64,000 nucleotides of DNA from Granulicella sp. GTDB taxonomy: Bacteria; Acidobacteriota; Terriglobia; Terriglobales; Acidobacteriaceae. The position numbers and the translations under genes were made by a program. Location: NCBI GenBank assembly GCA_027452215.1, contig DAIDGQ010000039.1, positions 1-64,000 on the forward strand, written 5' to 3'. Below the pieces are notes generated by a model, which had not been told where the DNA came from, ran no database searches, and saw only the letters and a program-made list of their open reading frames with translations. Positions 27,290 to 36,300 of this stretch are shown one piece after another. Each line of letters opens with the position of its first letter. Position 1 is the stretch's first letter.

Positions 27290-28721
27290 CGTTGTCGTCA
27301 GTGAGCGGATCGATTCGCCGAAGGTGGCGGCTCAGACGCCGGGACAGAGAATTCTCATCATCGACGACGAGGCCGCAATCCGCGACTCGTTGGAGACGCT
27401 GTTGACCCTGGAAGGGTTCCGAGTCGACCTTGCGAGCGATGGCTTTTCGGGACTCGATCAATTGACACGGAGCACGTACGACCTGCTGCTGCTGGATCTG
27501 GCGCTGCCGGGAGAGAGTGGCATCGATCTGCTGCCCCGGATCAAGTCGCTGGTTCCGGAGCTTCCGGTGATTATGATTACCGCCTACGGCACGGTGGGCA
27601 ACGTGGTGGATGCGATTCGCGCGGGCGCGTCGAACTTTGTTCAGAAGCCGTGGGACAACGAGAAGCTGCTAGCGGATATACGGGTGGCGATTGGCAAGAA
27701 TCTCGCCGAGCAAGAGGTGGTCCATCTGAAGCGCACGCTGAAGCAGCGCGTGTCGTTTGAAAATATTGTCGGGAAGAGTGAGCCGATGCTGCAGCTGTTC
27801 GACCTGGTGGCGCAGGTGGCCCCGAGCCGGTCGACCGTGCTGATCCAGGGAGAGAGCGGGACGGGCAAGGAGTTGATCGCGAAGGCGATTCATGCGCACT
27901 CCCCGCGACGCGATAAGCCGTTTATTCCGGTGAATACCGGAGCTGTGCCTTCGGACCTGCTGGAGTCGACGCTGTTTGGACATGAGCGCGGAGCGTTCAC
28001 TTCGGCGGTGGCGGCGAAGAAGGGGCTGTTTGAGGTGGCGGATGGGGGAACGCTGTTCCTCGACGAGATTGGCACGATGCGGATGGATATGCAGGCGAAG
28101 ATTCTGCGCGTGCTGCAGGACCGCCGGTTCATGCACGTGGGAGGGACGCAGGAGATCCAGGTGGATGTCCGGATTGTGGCGGCAACCAATGTGAACCTGG
28201 AGCAGGCCGTGAAAGAGGGCCGCTTCCGGGAGGATCTGTTTTATCGGCTGAACGTGATCTCGCTGGAGCTTCCTCCGCTGCGCAACCGGAAGGAAGATAT
28301 TCCGTTGCTGGCGAATCACTACCTGAAGTTCTATGCGGAGGAGAATGGGTTTCCTCCTCCGGAGCTGGCGACCGATGCTCTGCGCCTGCTGATGGACTAT
28401 GAGTGGCCGGGCAATGTGCGCGAGCTTGAGAATGCGATGGAACGCGGGGTCGTGCTATCGAACGGACCTACGCTGACGGCCGATCTTCTGCCGGCGCAGT
28501 TGCGGGGCAATACCTATTCGACTGCGCTGCTGGAGCAGCGGCCGGATGCTTCCCTGTTTGATGTGATGGAGGATATCGAGCGGCGAATCATTGCGGACAG
28601 GCTGGAACGCTGCAATTGGAACCAGACGGAGGCGTCGGAGTTCTTCCGGGTTCCGCTATCGACGCTGAACCAGAAAATCAAGCGACTGAATATCAGCTTG
28701 AAGAAGCGTTCGCGCGAGTAG
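27282..28721 (+). CDS. NtrC-family sigma-54-dependent response regulator
   Basis: The 479-residue activator has a receiver domain (acidic pair D28-D29, phospho-acceptor D72, K122), an AAA+ domain (Walker A 'GESGTGKE' 190-197, Walker B 'GGTLFLDEIG' near 255-264), and a Fis-type helix-turn-helix at the end ('NQTEASEFFRVPLSTLNQKIKRL'). The sigma-54 contact loop reads GAFTSA (237-242), not the usual GAFTGA. It is the cognate partner of the kinase upstream (8-base overlap). The sigma-54-type promoter in front of the operon suggests that it activates its own transcription. Confidence 0.95.
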   Translation: MSNVVVSERIDSPKVAAQTPGQRILIIDDEAAIRDSLETLLTLEGFRVDLASDGFSGLDQLTRSTYDLLLLDLALPGESGIDLLPRIKSLVPELPVIMITAYGTVGNVVDAIRAGASNFVQKPWDNEKLLADIRVAIGKNLAEQEVVHLKRTLKQRVSFENIVGKSEPMLQLFDLVAQVAPSRSTVLIQGESGTGKELIAKAIHAHSPRRDKPFIPVNTGAVPSDLLESTLFGHERGAFTSAVAAKKGLFEVADGGTLFLDEIGTMRMDMQAKILRVLQDRRFMHVGGTQEIQVDVRIVAATNVNLEQAVKEGRFREDLFYRLNVISLELPPLRNRKEDIPLLANHYLKFYAEENGFPPPELATDALRLLMDYEWPGNVRELENAMERGVVLSNGPTLTADLLPAQLRGNTYSTALLEQRPDASLFDVMEDIERRIIADRLERCNWNQTEASEFFRVPLSTLNQKIKRLNISLKKRSRE

Positions 28722-28746
28722 GTTGCCGGACTGGTGCGCTGCTTGA

Positions 28747-28776
28747 GCTAGCGGCCTCGAGGGGACGAACGCTAGC
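28747..28776. terminator. Stem-loop between convergent genes
   Basis: GCTAGCG (28747-28753) and CGCTAGC (28770-28776) pair as a 7-bp stem across a 16-base loop. It lies between the regulator stop and the end of the convergent CCA-enzyme gene, overlapping the latter's stop codon. No T-run, so it is only a possible terminator. Confidence 0.4.
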
Positions 28777-30655
28777 GTCTCGACTTGGGCTTGCCTGAGG
28801 ACTTCGCGGCTGATTTTGGTGCGGGTTTGGAGACCTTCTTCGCTGCAGGCTTTGCCTTCGAAGCTGGCGTGGGCTTGGCCGCGGGCTTCTTCTTTGCGGG
28901 AGGAGCAGGCTTCCGGACTACCTTGTGCGCAGCGGGCTTGACTGCGGCCTTCTTTGCGGGAGCCTTCTTCGCGGGCGCGGCCTTTTTCGCAGCGGGCTTG
29001 GGTGCAGCCTTCTTTGGCGCAGGCTTGGCTACCTTCTTCGCGGCTACCTTCTTTGCGGCTACTGGCTTCGCGGCGGCCTTGGCAGGTACCGCCTTCTTTG
29101 CTGAGGTAACGGTTTTGGAGGCCGGAGCTTTGGACGCAGGAGCTGCTTTGGGAGCAGGAGTTGCGGGCTTGGCGGGGGGGGCGGTCTTCTTCGCTGCGGG
29201 CTTGGCGGGGGGCTTGGCGGCGGCAGACTTGGGGGCAGCGGCCGGGGTTGGAGCTTCGCTCTCGGCGCTGAGATCGACGTCGTCGGGAGCGGCCTCTGCG
29301 GCGGCCTTCTTGGAACGGGGCTTGGGGACCTTGGCCTCTCGCTTGACGGCGCGGCGACGCATGTTGACGGGCGGCGGCGGGGCGGGCGGAGAGAAGGGCT
29401 CGAGGAAGGCGCGGGCGGACTCGGGCGTGTCGAGCTTGCCGTCCATCACGGCGAAGAAGAGCTGGTCGATCAGGGCGTCGTAGCCGGGGAGCGCGGGGGT
29501 GATGCGCATCTCCTGCATCAGCTGGTAAGGAATCTTCTGGCGAGACTGCGCCCAATCGCCGAAGAAGGCCTTGAATTTGGCGAGCAACGGAGCGCTCTTG
29601 GTGGTGTGGGCGAGCCAGAGAACGGACTCTGGCGGAGCGGCGTAGAGCATTCTCCAGGCGTCGGACGGTGCAGCGGCAGCCTTGCTGGAGAACTGGGCGG
29701 CGAAGGCCTTGGTGTCAGCGTCGAGGGCCTCGATCTGATCGACAAAGCCGGGGCGGGCGAAGCTTGCCTTAAGGGCTTCGACGTCCTTGGGAGCGAGCTT
29801 TGCGGTGAGCAGGGGGAAGTATGCGGCGGAGGGGTCGGGGTGAATGCCCATGGACTCGAGCTGGCCGATGGTGTCGCGCAGGCGATCCAGCTCCGCTTCG
29901 TTGACCTTGGCGGAGGTCCAGGCCGGGAAGAGGACTTTGGCCCAGCCTTCGGCCTCCAGACGGCGCAGGACGCGAAGGGGATCCTCTTCGTGGAAGATCT
30001 CCTCCAGCTCATATTTGCGGAGGGTGGGATGGAGGGCGGAGATATAGCCTTCGGCCTTGCCGGTCTCGTAGCGCTGGCGGGTCTTCTCTTCCATCTGCCA
30101 GCCGAGGCGGGCGGAAAAGCGAACAGCGCGGATCATGCGGGCGGGGTCTTCGATGAAGCCATAGTTCGAGACGAGGCGAAGCTCGCGGTTTTCGAGATCG
30201 GCGATGCCGTTGAGAGGGTCCATCAGGAGGCCGTAGGAGCCTTCGTTGAGGGAGATGGCCATGGCGTTGGCGGTGAAGTCGCGGCGGCGGAGGTCGTCGA
30301 GGATGTTGGCGGGCTTGAAGACGGGCTTGCCGGGCTTGGGGTACGTCGCGCTGAGGGTCGAACCTACCTCGAGGCGAACTCCTCCGGGGAAGTTGAAGTA
30401 GAGGGTCTGGGTGGGCTCATCTTCTCCGACGAGGATTCCTCCAGCCTTCTGGAGATCTTTTTTGAACTTGGTCGCGTTGCCCTGGACGGCAAAATCGAGA
30501 TCACGGATGGGAGACCCGGTGGTGAGGTCGCGAACGGCTCCTCCGACGAGGAAGACGGTCATGGAACGAGAGCGGGCGGCTTCGCGCACGTGTTCCAGGG
30601 TAGATTGTTGAGCCGGAGTGAGGCGCGTCTGCAATAGGTAAATGTAATCAGCCAT
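28772..30655 (-). CDS. CCA-adding enzyme/poly(A) polymerase family protein with histone H1-like tail
   Basis: The first 250 residues are a class II nucleotidyltransferase: 'VFLVGGAVRDLTTG' (GG 38-39), D52-L-D54 for metal binding, 'RRRDFTANAMAIS' (123-135), and 'DPARMIRAVRFSARLGW'. Such enzymes add CCA to tRNA 3' ends or A-tails to RNA; the two cannot be separated by sight. A helical region continues to about 430. From residue 432 to 627 the sequence is Lys/Ala/Pro-rich with PAKKAAPK-like repeats, as in histone H1 and bacterial H1-like proteins. That is very unusual for this family and doubles the usual length. A basic tail could bind RNA, DNA or the ribosome. Confidence 0.88.
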   Translation of the reverse strand: MADYIYLLQTRLTPAQQSTLEHVREAARSRSMTVFLVGGAVRDLTTGSPIRDLDFAVQGNATKFKKDLQKAGGILVGEDEPTQTLYFNFPGGVRLEVGSTLSATYPKPGKPVFKPANILDDLRRRDFTANAMAISLNEGSYGLLMDPLNGIADLENRELRLVSNYGFIEDPARMIRAVRFSARLGWQMEEKTRQRYETGKAEGYISALHPTLRKYELEEIFHEEDPLRVLRRLEAEGWAKVLFPAWTSAKVNEAELDRLRDTIGQLESMGIHPDPSAAYFPLLTAKLAPKDVEALKASFARPGFVDQIEALDADTKAFAAQFSSKAAAAPSDAWRMLYAAPPESVLWLAHTTKSAPLLAKFKAFFGDWAQSRQKIPYQLMQEMRITPALPGYDALIDQLFFAVMDGKLDTPESARAFLEPFSPPAPPPPVNMRRRAVKREAKVPKPRSKKAAAEAAPDDVDLSAESEAPTPAAAPKSAAAKPPAKPAAKKTAPPAKPATPAPKAAPASKAPASKTVTSAKKAVPAKAAAKPVAAKKVAAKKVAKPAPKKAAPKPAAKKAAPAKKAPAKKAAVKPAAHKVVRKPAPPAKKKPAAKPTPASKAKPAAKKVSKPAPKSAAKSSGKPKSRR

Positions 30656-30777
30656 GAGGGTTTCTTGCTCCGAGGGGCCGTGAACGTACCACGATCATCC
30701 TAACTTGCTGCAGATCAAGCGTTTACGGCAATGGTGCAAGTAGACGCAACTTCAGATTCTACACGCTTTGCAGACCT

Positions 30778-30794
30778 TTGGCTACTGTTTTGCA
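30778..30794 (+). promoter_or_regulatory. Possible sigma-54 promoter of the lpxD-tmk-holB operon
   Basis: TTGGCTACTGTTTTGCA has GG (30780-30781) and GC (30792-30793) exactly 10 bases apart, TTGGC at the -24 side and TTTGCA at the -12 side. It lies 41 bases before the first gene of a six-gene operon and is the second such element in the window. The downstream genes are mostly housekeeping, so it could be chance or a secondary promoter. Confidence 0.4.
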
Positions 30795-30834
30795 CTATGA
30801 TTGTGGCGAATGGCAGGACGGGTGCGTCGAGACA

Positions 30835-31353
30835 ATGGCTGCAGCGCAGAAGAAGGTGGTTTTACGAGCATTTACCGGAGAACTCAGGTGGGGGTATCTT
30901 CCGCAGGGGGGATTCTTGGGCCGCGACGGGGTGGAGCTGATGGGAACGGATGGCCGTGTAACTAGCTATCCTCTCCATGAGATAAAGACGATAGCTTATG
31001 TGCGGGATTTCAATCTTGATGACTCGGTAAACCCGGAGCGGATGGGGCGCAAGGCGTTCCCTGCACGGCCACGGGGCGATGGACTGTGGCTGAAGCTGGG
31101 GTTTCGCGATGGGGATGAGTTGGAGGGGCTGACGAGCTTCGATATCGGGTTCGCGGATGCGCTACTGGAGGACCAGGGGCTGTTTATGACTCCTCCGGAC
31201 GCGCGCGCGAATACCCAGCGGCTGTTTGTGCCCCGGCTGGCGCTGCGATCGATGGAGGTTCTGGGGGTGGTGAGCGCCCCATCGAAGCGGATGGGAGCGA
31301 AGCCGGCGGGGGCGGTGACGGCTGACACCCAGACGAAGCTCTTTGGCGAGTAG
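30835..31353 (+). CDS. Hypothetical soluble protein (172 aa), first gene of the lpxD operon
   Basis: I do not recognise a named function. The protein lacks signal peptide and membrane helices. It contains '[23 protein letters not shown]', '[14 protein letters not shown]', '[29 protein letters not shown]' and '[21 protein letters not shown]', a pattern I associate with a domain common in Acidobacteriota that resembles small beta-barrel effector domains. The ATG at 30835 is family-like in position; the ribosome site is weak. Ten bases separate it from lpxD. Confidence 0.7.
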   Translation: MAAAQKKVVLRAFTGELRWGYLPQGGFLGRDGVELMGTDGRVTSYPLHEIKTIAYVRDFNLDDSVNPERMGRKAFPARPRGDGLWLKLGFRDGDELEGLTSFDIGFADALLEDQGLFMTPPDARANTQRLFVPRLALRSMEVLGVVSAPSKRMGAKPAGAVTADTQTKLFGE

Positions 31354-31363
31354 AATCTGCAGC

Positions 31364-32416
31364 ATGAACCTGGGTGAGTTGGCACAGCGGCTGGGAGCCG
31401 AATTGGTGGCGGGAGAGGGCGAGAGCCCGGAGACGGCGGCGGCTCGGGTAATCGACGGTGTGGCCGGGATTGAGGCGGCGGGACCGGGCAGCGTGACGTT
31501 CGTTGCGAATCCGAAGTATGCGGCGCTGGCGCGGACGACGAGGGCGGCGGCGCTGATTGTGGAGCCGGGCTTCCCTGCTCTGAAGACGGCGACGCTGCGA
31601 ACGCCGAACCCGTATCTGGCGTGGTCGAAGGCGATTGAGGTCTTCCATCCTGCTCCGCGGTATGAGCCCGGAGTTCATCGGACGGCGGTGGTGGCAGATA
31701 CGGCGCGGATCGGTGCGCGGGCGCATCTTGGGGCGTATGTGGTGGTGGGGGAGAGGTGCGTGGTGGGCGACGATGCGGTGCTGCTTCCGCATGTGGTGCT
31801 CTATGACGGGGTCACGGTCGGCGATCGGTTTCTGGCGCATGCCCATGCGGTGGTTCGCGAGGGGTGCAGGCTGGGAGATGATGTGGTGCTGCAAAACGGA
31901 GCGGTGATTGGGGCAGACGGATTTGGCTTTGCGAAGAGTGCCGAGGGTCGCTGGGTGAAGATTCTGCAGGCAGGGCCGGCGGTGCTGGAGGATGCGGTGG
32001 AGGTGCAGGCGAATGCCTGCGTTGATCGCGCGTCGATCGGAGAGACGCGCATTGGCGCGGGGACTAAGATCGACAACCTGGTGCAGGTGGGACATGGGTC
32101 GACGGTGGGGGAGAATACGCTGCTGTGCTCGCAGGTGGGGCTGGCTGGGTCGACGACTGTGGGGAACAACGTGATCCTGGCGGGACAGGTGGGGGCGGCG
32201 GGACATTTGACGATTGGGGATGGGGCGATTGCGACGGCGCAGACGGGGATTCCGTCGGATGTAGCGCCGGGGGCGGTGGTCAGTGGGTATCCGGCGATGG
32301 AGAACAGGAGCTGGCTGCGGACGGTGGCGGCGGTGAATCGGCTGCCGGAGTTGATGCAGAGAGTGAAGTCGATGGAGGCCTGGATGAAGGGTCAGATGAC
32401 GGACGAGACGAAATAG
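31364..32416 (+). CDS. lpxD: UDP-3-O-acylglucosamine N-acyltransferase
   Basis: LpxD adds the amide-linked acyl chain in lipid A synthesis. The 350-residue protein has an N-terminal uridine-binding domain and then left-handed parallel beta-helix hexapeptide repeats ('[30 protein letters not shown]' region, about 125-300). The catalytic His is in '[21 protein letters not shown]'. The C-terminal helix '[18 protein letters not shown]' is typical. The ATG at 31364 fits the family N-terminus. Its presence shows the organism makes lipid A. Confidence 0.95.
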   Translation: MNLGELAQRLGAELVAGEGESPETAAARVIDGVAGIEAAGPGSVTFVANPKYAALARTTRAAALIVEPGFPALKTATLRTPNPYLAWSKAIEVFHPAPRYEPGVHRTAVVADTARIGARAHLGAYVVVGERCVVGDDAVLLPHVVLYDGVTVGDRFLAHAHAVVREGCRLGDDVVLQNGAVIGADGFGFAKSAEGRWVKILQAGPAVLEDAVEVQANACVDRASIGETRIGAGTKIDNLVQVGHGSTVGENTLLCSQVGLAGSTTVGNNVILAGQVGAAGHLTIGDGAIATAQTGIPSDVAPGAVVSGYPAMENRSWLRTVAAVNRLPELMQRVKSMEAWMKGQMTDETK

Positions 32417-32443
32417 CGAGAGTGCGGCTGGTAGGCTGGACGG

Positions 32444-32815
32444 ATGGGTTTCGAGATGAAGACGACGATCGAGCGAGTGGGAATGGGCGTGGCGATGATT
32501 GCGCTGGCAGGGCTGACGGGGTGCCACTCGCACTATGTTGAGGCGGACGTGAAGAACGATTCAGGGGCGGCCGTGTCGCTGGTGGAGGTGGACTACCCGA
32601 GCGCGAGCTTTGGGACGGAGTCGCTGGCGAGTGGGGCGGTCTATCACTACCGGTTCAAGATCCTGGGGAGCGGGCCGACGAAGATTCTGTGGACGGATGC
32701 GCAGAGGCAGGACCACAACGTTTCGGGGCCGTCGCTGCAGGAGGGTCAGGAGGGTACGCTGACGGTGACGATCACGGGCAGCACGGCCCTGTGGAACACG
32801 GGACTGCGGCCGTAG
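32444..32815 (+). CDS. Small putative lipoprotein
   Basis: The 123-residue protein has a signal peptide ending in the lipobox 'LTGC' (Cys near residue 27), so it should be lipid-anchored after LspA cleavage (lspA is also in this window). The rest is strand-rich and of unknown family. An internal ATG at 32456 is an alternative start. It is 27 bases after lpxD and 23 before tmk, inside the operon. Confidence 0.7.
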   Translation: MGFEMKTTIERVGMGVAMIALAGLTGCHSHYVEADVKNDSGAAVSLVEVDYPSASFGTESLASGAVYHYRFKILGSGPTKILWTDAQRQDHNVSGPSLQEGQEGTLTVTITGSTALWNTGLRP

Positions 32816-32838
32816 TTCGGGTGCAGTAGACTCGGGTC

Positions 32839-33537
32839 GTGAGCCACGGATTATTCATCACGTTTGAAGGATTGGATGGGTCGGGTAAGACGACCCAGAT
32901 ACGACATCTGGCCGCTGCGTTGGAGGCCGAGGGGCGGCGCGTTGTGACGCTGCGGCAGCCGGGCGGTACGGCGCTGGGTGACCGGATTCGAGCGGTGCTG
33001 CTGGACTCTCGCAGCGAGGCGGAGCTGGGCGCGATTGCGCCGGAGGCGGAGATGGCGCTGATGTTTGCAGATCGAGCGCAGTCGCTGCGCGAGGTGATCC
33101 TGCCGGCGCTGGCGGAGGGAGCGATTGTGCTGTGCGATCGCTATACGGACTCGTCGGAGGCGTACCAGGGAGCGGGGCGCGGGCTGGGGAGTGAACGGAT
33201 TCTGGCGATGCATAAGGCGGTGTGCAACGACATTCAGCCCGGGCTGACGGTGCTGCTGCTGCCGAGGCTGCAGAGCTCTTTGTATCGTGCGCGGCGACGG
33301 AATGAGCGGCACGCGCAGAAACATGGGACGGACGAGAATCGCTTTGAGCGCGAGGGCGATGATTTTTACACTCGAGTGCATGAACAATATCGCGAGATTG
33401 CTCGGCGAGAGGAAAAGCGCGTCGTGGTGATTGCGGATGAGGCTCCCATTGAGGCCATCGCATCGCGCATTCTGGAAGTAGTGCATGCGCGGCTGGAAGA
33501 GATGGCTGCGAGTGCGGAGAGATCTGCGGTCCAGTAA
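32839..33537 (+). CDS. tmk: Thymidylate kinase
   Basis: The enzyme phosphorylates dTMP to dTDP. The 232-residue protein starts with GTG and has the P-loop 'FEGLDGSGKTTQIRHL', then 'LRQPGGTALGDRIR' and the 'DRYTDSSEAYQGAGRGLG' motif; the LID region contains 'RRRNERHAQKHG', slightly longer than usual. Its TAA overlaps the ATG of the P450 gene (TAATG), so translation of the two is coupled. Confidence 0.94.
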   Translation: MSHGLFITFEGLDGSGKTTQIRHLAAALEAEGRRVVTLRQPGGTALGDRIRAVLLDSRSEAELGAIAPEAEMALMFADRAQSLREVILPALAEGAIVLCDRYTDSSEAYQGAGRGLGSERILAMHKAVCNDIQPGLTVLLLPRLQSSLYRARRRNERHAQKHGTDENRFEREGDDFYTRVHEQYREIARREEKRVVVIADEAPIEAIASRILEVVHARLEEMAASAERSAVQ

Positions 33538-34976
33538 TGCGAGATTTTGAAAAAGAGTATGACTATGTGCCGGCTTCGACGAAGGGGGAGTGGCGGCTGC
33601 CTCCCGGGCTGAGGCGGGCGCTTCCCTACTATGCGCGACGCAAGTGGGTGAACTTCGGCGAGCCGATTCCGCTGTTCGAACACCTGCATAAGGTGTTCGG
33701 AAAGATTGCTCACTACCGTTTTCTCGGAACGACGATTGTGTTCATCAATGAGCCGGAGTGGATCAACGAGATTCTGGTGAACCAAGCGGGGAGCTTCGTG
33801 CGCGAACGCACGCTGAAGCGAATGAAGATCCTGCTGGGCGAGGGACTGATTACGTCCGATGACCCGATTCATATGCGGCAACGTCGGATTGCGGCGCCGG
33901 CGTTTCATCGGCAAAGAATTGCAGGCTATGCGGACCAGATTGTTACCAATGCAGCGGCGTCCGCGGAGAGGTGGAGCGATGGTCAGGAGATTGATATTGC
34001 CGACGAGATGATGCAGCTGAGCCTGCACATTGTGGCGAAGACGCTGTTCGATTCCGAGGTGACGGCGGATGTGCTGTCGGTGCGCGATGAGGTGAACACG
34101 ATCATGGGGCTGTACAACTTCCTGGTCGCGTTTCCGAAGCTGGAGAGCGTGCTGCACTGGCCGATTCCGGGGGTGATGAAGTTTCGCAGATCGCGTGCGA
34201 AGCTGGATGCGCTGGTGGCGACGATGATTGCGAGCCGGCGATCGTTGACGCGCGAGGAGCTGGAGAAGCGCGGAGACCTTTTGTCGATGCTGGTGGCCGC
34301 TCGCGACGAGGGGGTTGCTGGGGCGGAAGGCACGGGCGGGATGTCCGATACGCAGGTGCGCGACGAGGTGCTGACGATCTTTCTGGCGGGGTATGAGACG
34401 GTGGCGAATGCTCTGACGTGGACGTGGTATCTGTTGAGCCAGAACCCTGAGGCTGCGGAGACGATGTATGCGGAAGTGGCGCGGGTGCTGGGTGATTCGA
34501 CGGCGACGATGGAGAGCTTTTCGCAGCTGAAGTACACGGAGATGGTGTTTGCGGAGTCGATGCGGCTGTATCCTCCGGCGTGGGCGATGGGACGACAGTC
34601 GACTAAGGCGGTGGAGATTGGACCGTACAGATTTCCTCCGGACACGCATTTTTTCTTCAGCCAATACATCATGCAGAGGTCACCGGAGTTCTGGGACGAG
34701 CCGCTGCTATTTCGTCCGGAGAGACACACGGCGGAGGCGAAGGCTAGTCGGCCACGGTTCGTCTATTTTCCGTTCGGCGGTGGCGGACGGCAGTGTATTG
34801 GGGAGGGGTTTGCATGGATGGAGGGAGTGCTTTCGCTGGCGACGATTGCGCAGCGGTGGCGGCTGCACTTTGTCCCGAAGCATCCCGTGGTGGAGCAGGC
34901 GAGGATCACGCTGCGGCCGAAGTTTCCGATGATGATGCGGGTCGAAGGTGCGGGAGTGCAGAGGCAGACGAGGTAA
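33537..34976 (+). CDS. Cytochrome P450
   Basis: The 479-residue monooxygenase has all P450 hallmarks: the oxygen-activating helix 'FLAGYETVANALTW' (E287-T288), the E-x-x-R motif 'ESMRLYPP', a Pro-Glu-Arg segment 'FRPERH', and the heme loop 'FPFGGGGRQCIGEGFA' with the axial Cys at 420. There is no membrane anchor, so it is a soluble class I type, similar in style to CYP102/CYP4-like bacterial enzymes. The substrate and redox partner are unknown; no ferredoxin or reductase is nearby. It lies between tmk and holB, a place where unrelated genes are uncommon. Confidence 0.95.
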   Translation: MRDFEKEYDYVPASTKGEWRLPPGLRRALPYYARRKWVNFGEPIPLFEHLHKVFGKIAHYRFLGTTIVFINEPEWINEILVNQAGSFVRERTLKRMKILLGEGLITSDDPIHMRQRRIAAPAFHRQRIAGYADQIVTNAAASAERWSDGQEIDIADEMMQLSLHIVAKTLFDSEVTADVLSVRDEVNTIMGLYNFLVAFPKLESVLHWPIPGVMKFRRSRAKLDALVATMIASRRSLTREELEKRGDLLSMLVAARDEGVAGAEGTGGMSDTQVRDEVLTIFLAGYETVANALTWTWYLLSQNPEAAETMYAEVARVLGDSTATMESFSQLKYTEMVFAESMRLYPPAWAMGRQSTKAVEIGPYRFPPDTHFFFSQYIMQRSPEFWDEPLLFRPERHTAEAKASRPRFVYFPFGGGGRQCIGEGFAWMEGVLSLATIAQRWRLHFVPKHPVVEQARITLRPKFPMMMRVEGAGVQRQTR

Positions 34977-34985
34977 GCTGGAGGG

Positions 34986-36137
34986 GTGGCGCTTCCGAAA
35001 TCATTCGACGAATTTATTGGCAACCGCAGCGTGGTCGAGAGCCTTCGCGCGGCGATCGCGGCAGGCCGGTTGCCGCACTCGCTGATCCTGCTGGGACCGA
35101 GGGGGGCGGGCAAGTTTACGCTGTCTCTGCTACTGACGATGGCGCTGGAGTGTGAGCGGCAGCCTCGCGAACTGGCGGGCGAGGGAGTGAACGAAGGCCG
35201 CGAGCTGGCGGGGTTCTGCGGGGTGTGCCACAACTGCGTGCGGATCGCGGAGGGAGCGGACCTTGAGGCACGAATCGAGGAGGCGATTGCCGTTCGCGAG
35301 GAGATGCGCGAGACCGATAAGAAGGACACGCGCGTGCTGGTACAGACGCATCCGGATGTGCTGATTATTCCTCCTGATCCTCCACAACTGCTGATCAAGC
35401 TGGGGCAGATTCGCACGCTGATTAATCGGTCACAGTATCTTCCGACGGAGGCTCGGGCGAAGGTATTTCTGCTAACGTCCGCGGCGTTTATGAAGGAGGC
35501 GGCGAACTCGCTGCTGAAGGTGCTGGAGGAGCCTCCGGCGTACGTACACATTTTGCTGATGGCCGAAAATCTGGGAGAGCTGCTGCCGACGATTCGGTCG
35601 CGCTGTGCGGTGGCGCACCTGGGGGCTCTGCCGGTGGAAGAGATTGCGTCGCTGCTGGGAGAGCGGCGGCCGGAGTTGAATAAAGTGGAGCGAGAGTTGA
35701 CGGCGAGGTTGAGCGAGGGAGCCGCTGGACGAGCGCTGGGGTTCAACCTGGCGGAGTATGCGGCGGCCCGCGCGGATGCGCTGACGATGCTGCATACGGC
35801 GGAGAATAGCGGAGGGCACCAGGACCATTCGGTGCTGTTTCGGATGACGGAGACGTACCGCGCGGGGGCCGAGGGTCAGAGCAAGACGACGGCACTGCTG
35901 CGTGCGGTATCGAGCCTGCTGGAGGACATTCTTTTGCTGCAGGCAGGGGCTGGGGACAGAGTACGGAACATCGACAAGCGCGGTGAGTTGCAACGCATGG
36001 CGGACACGTTCAGCTTCGAGTGGATCGAGTCGGCGGTGCGGGGGATGGACGCGGTGCAGAGCGGGATGCGGCGTAATCTGCTTCGCTCGCTGAGCCTGGA
36101 CTCGCTGGCGATGGAACTAGAGGGTGGGCGACGGTAG
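34986..36137 (+). CDS. holB: DNA polymerase III delta' subunit
   Basis: HolB is part of the clamp loader that places the sliding clamp on DNA. The 383-residue protein has the AAA+ P-loop 'LLGPRGAGKFTLSL', and a zinc-type module with C56, C78, C81 and C84 ('FCGVCHNC'). The first Cys is further from the rest than usual because of a Glu/Arg-rich insert of about 20 residues. Later 'LKVLEEPPAYVHILLMAENLGELLPTIRSRC' is characteristic. The GTG at 34986 is the family-like start, 9 bases after the P450 stop. Confidence 0.93.
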   Translation: MALPKSFDEFIGNRSVVESLRAAIAAGRLPHSLILLGPRGAGKFTLSLLLTMALECERQPRELAGEGVNEGRELAGFCGVCHNCVRIAEGADLEARIEEAIAVREEMRETDKKDTRVLVQTHPDVLIIPPDPPQLLIKLGQIRTLINRSQYLPTEARAKVFLLTSAAFMKEAANSLLKVLEEPPAYVHILLMAENLGELLPTIRSRCAVAHLGALPVEEIASLLGERRPELNKVERELTARLSEGAAGRALGFNLAEYAAARADALTMLHTAENSGGHQDHSVLFRMTETYRAGAEGQSKTTALLRAVSSLLEDILLLQAGAGDRVRNIDKRGELQRMADTFSFEWIESAVRGMDAVQSGMRRNLLRSLSLDSLAMELEGGRR

Positions 36138-36300
36138 GGATGAAACAAACAACCCGCAAAGCTCGTCAGAGCATCTGTATACCTGCGAAACCACATTATC
36201 TGAATACACCGGGTGCGATTCCAAGTTTGACGAACTCGGGTCACGGCACAGTTTCCTGCTTGCAGTACTGTATGTCTAGCCCTCCCATGGAGAAGTCGTA

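Noticed and set aside
36244-36262. A sigma-54-like element upstream of the Hfq-like gene (GGCAC...TGC)
   Set aside because: GG and GC are 11 bases apart, not 10, and the -12 side is weak.
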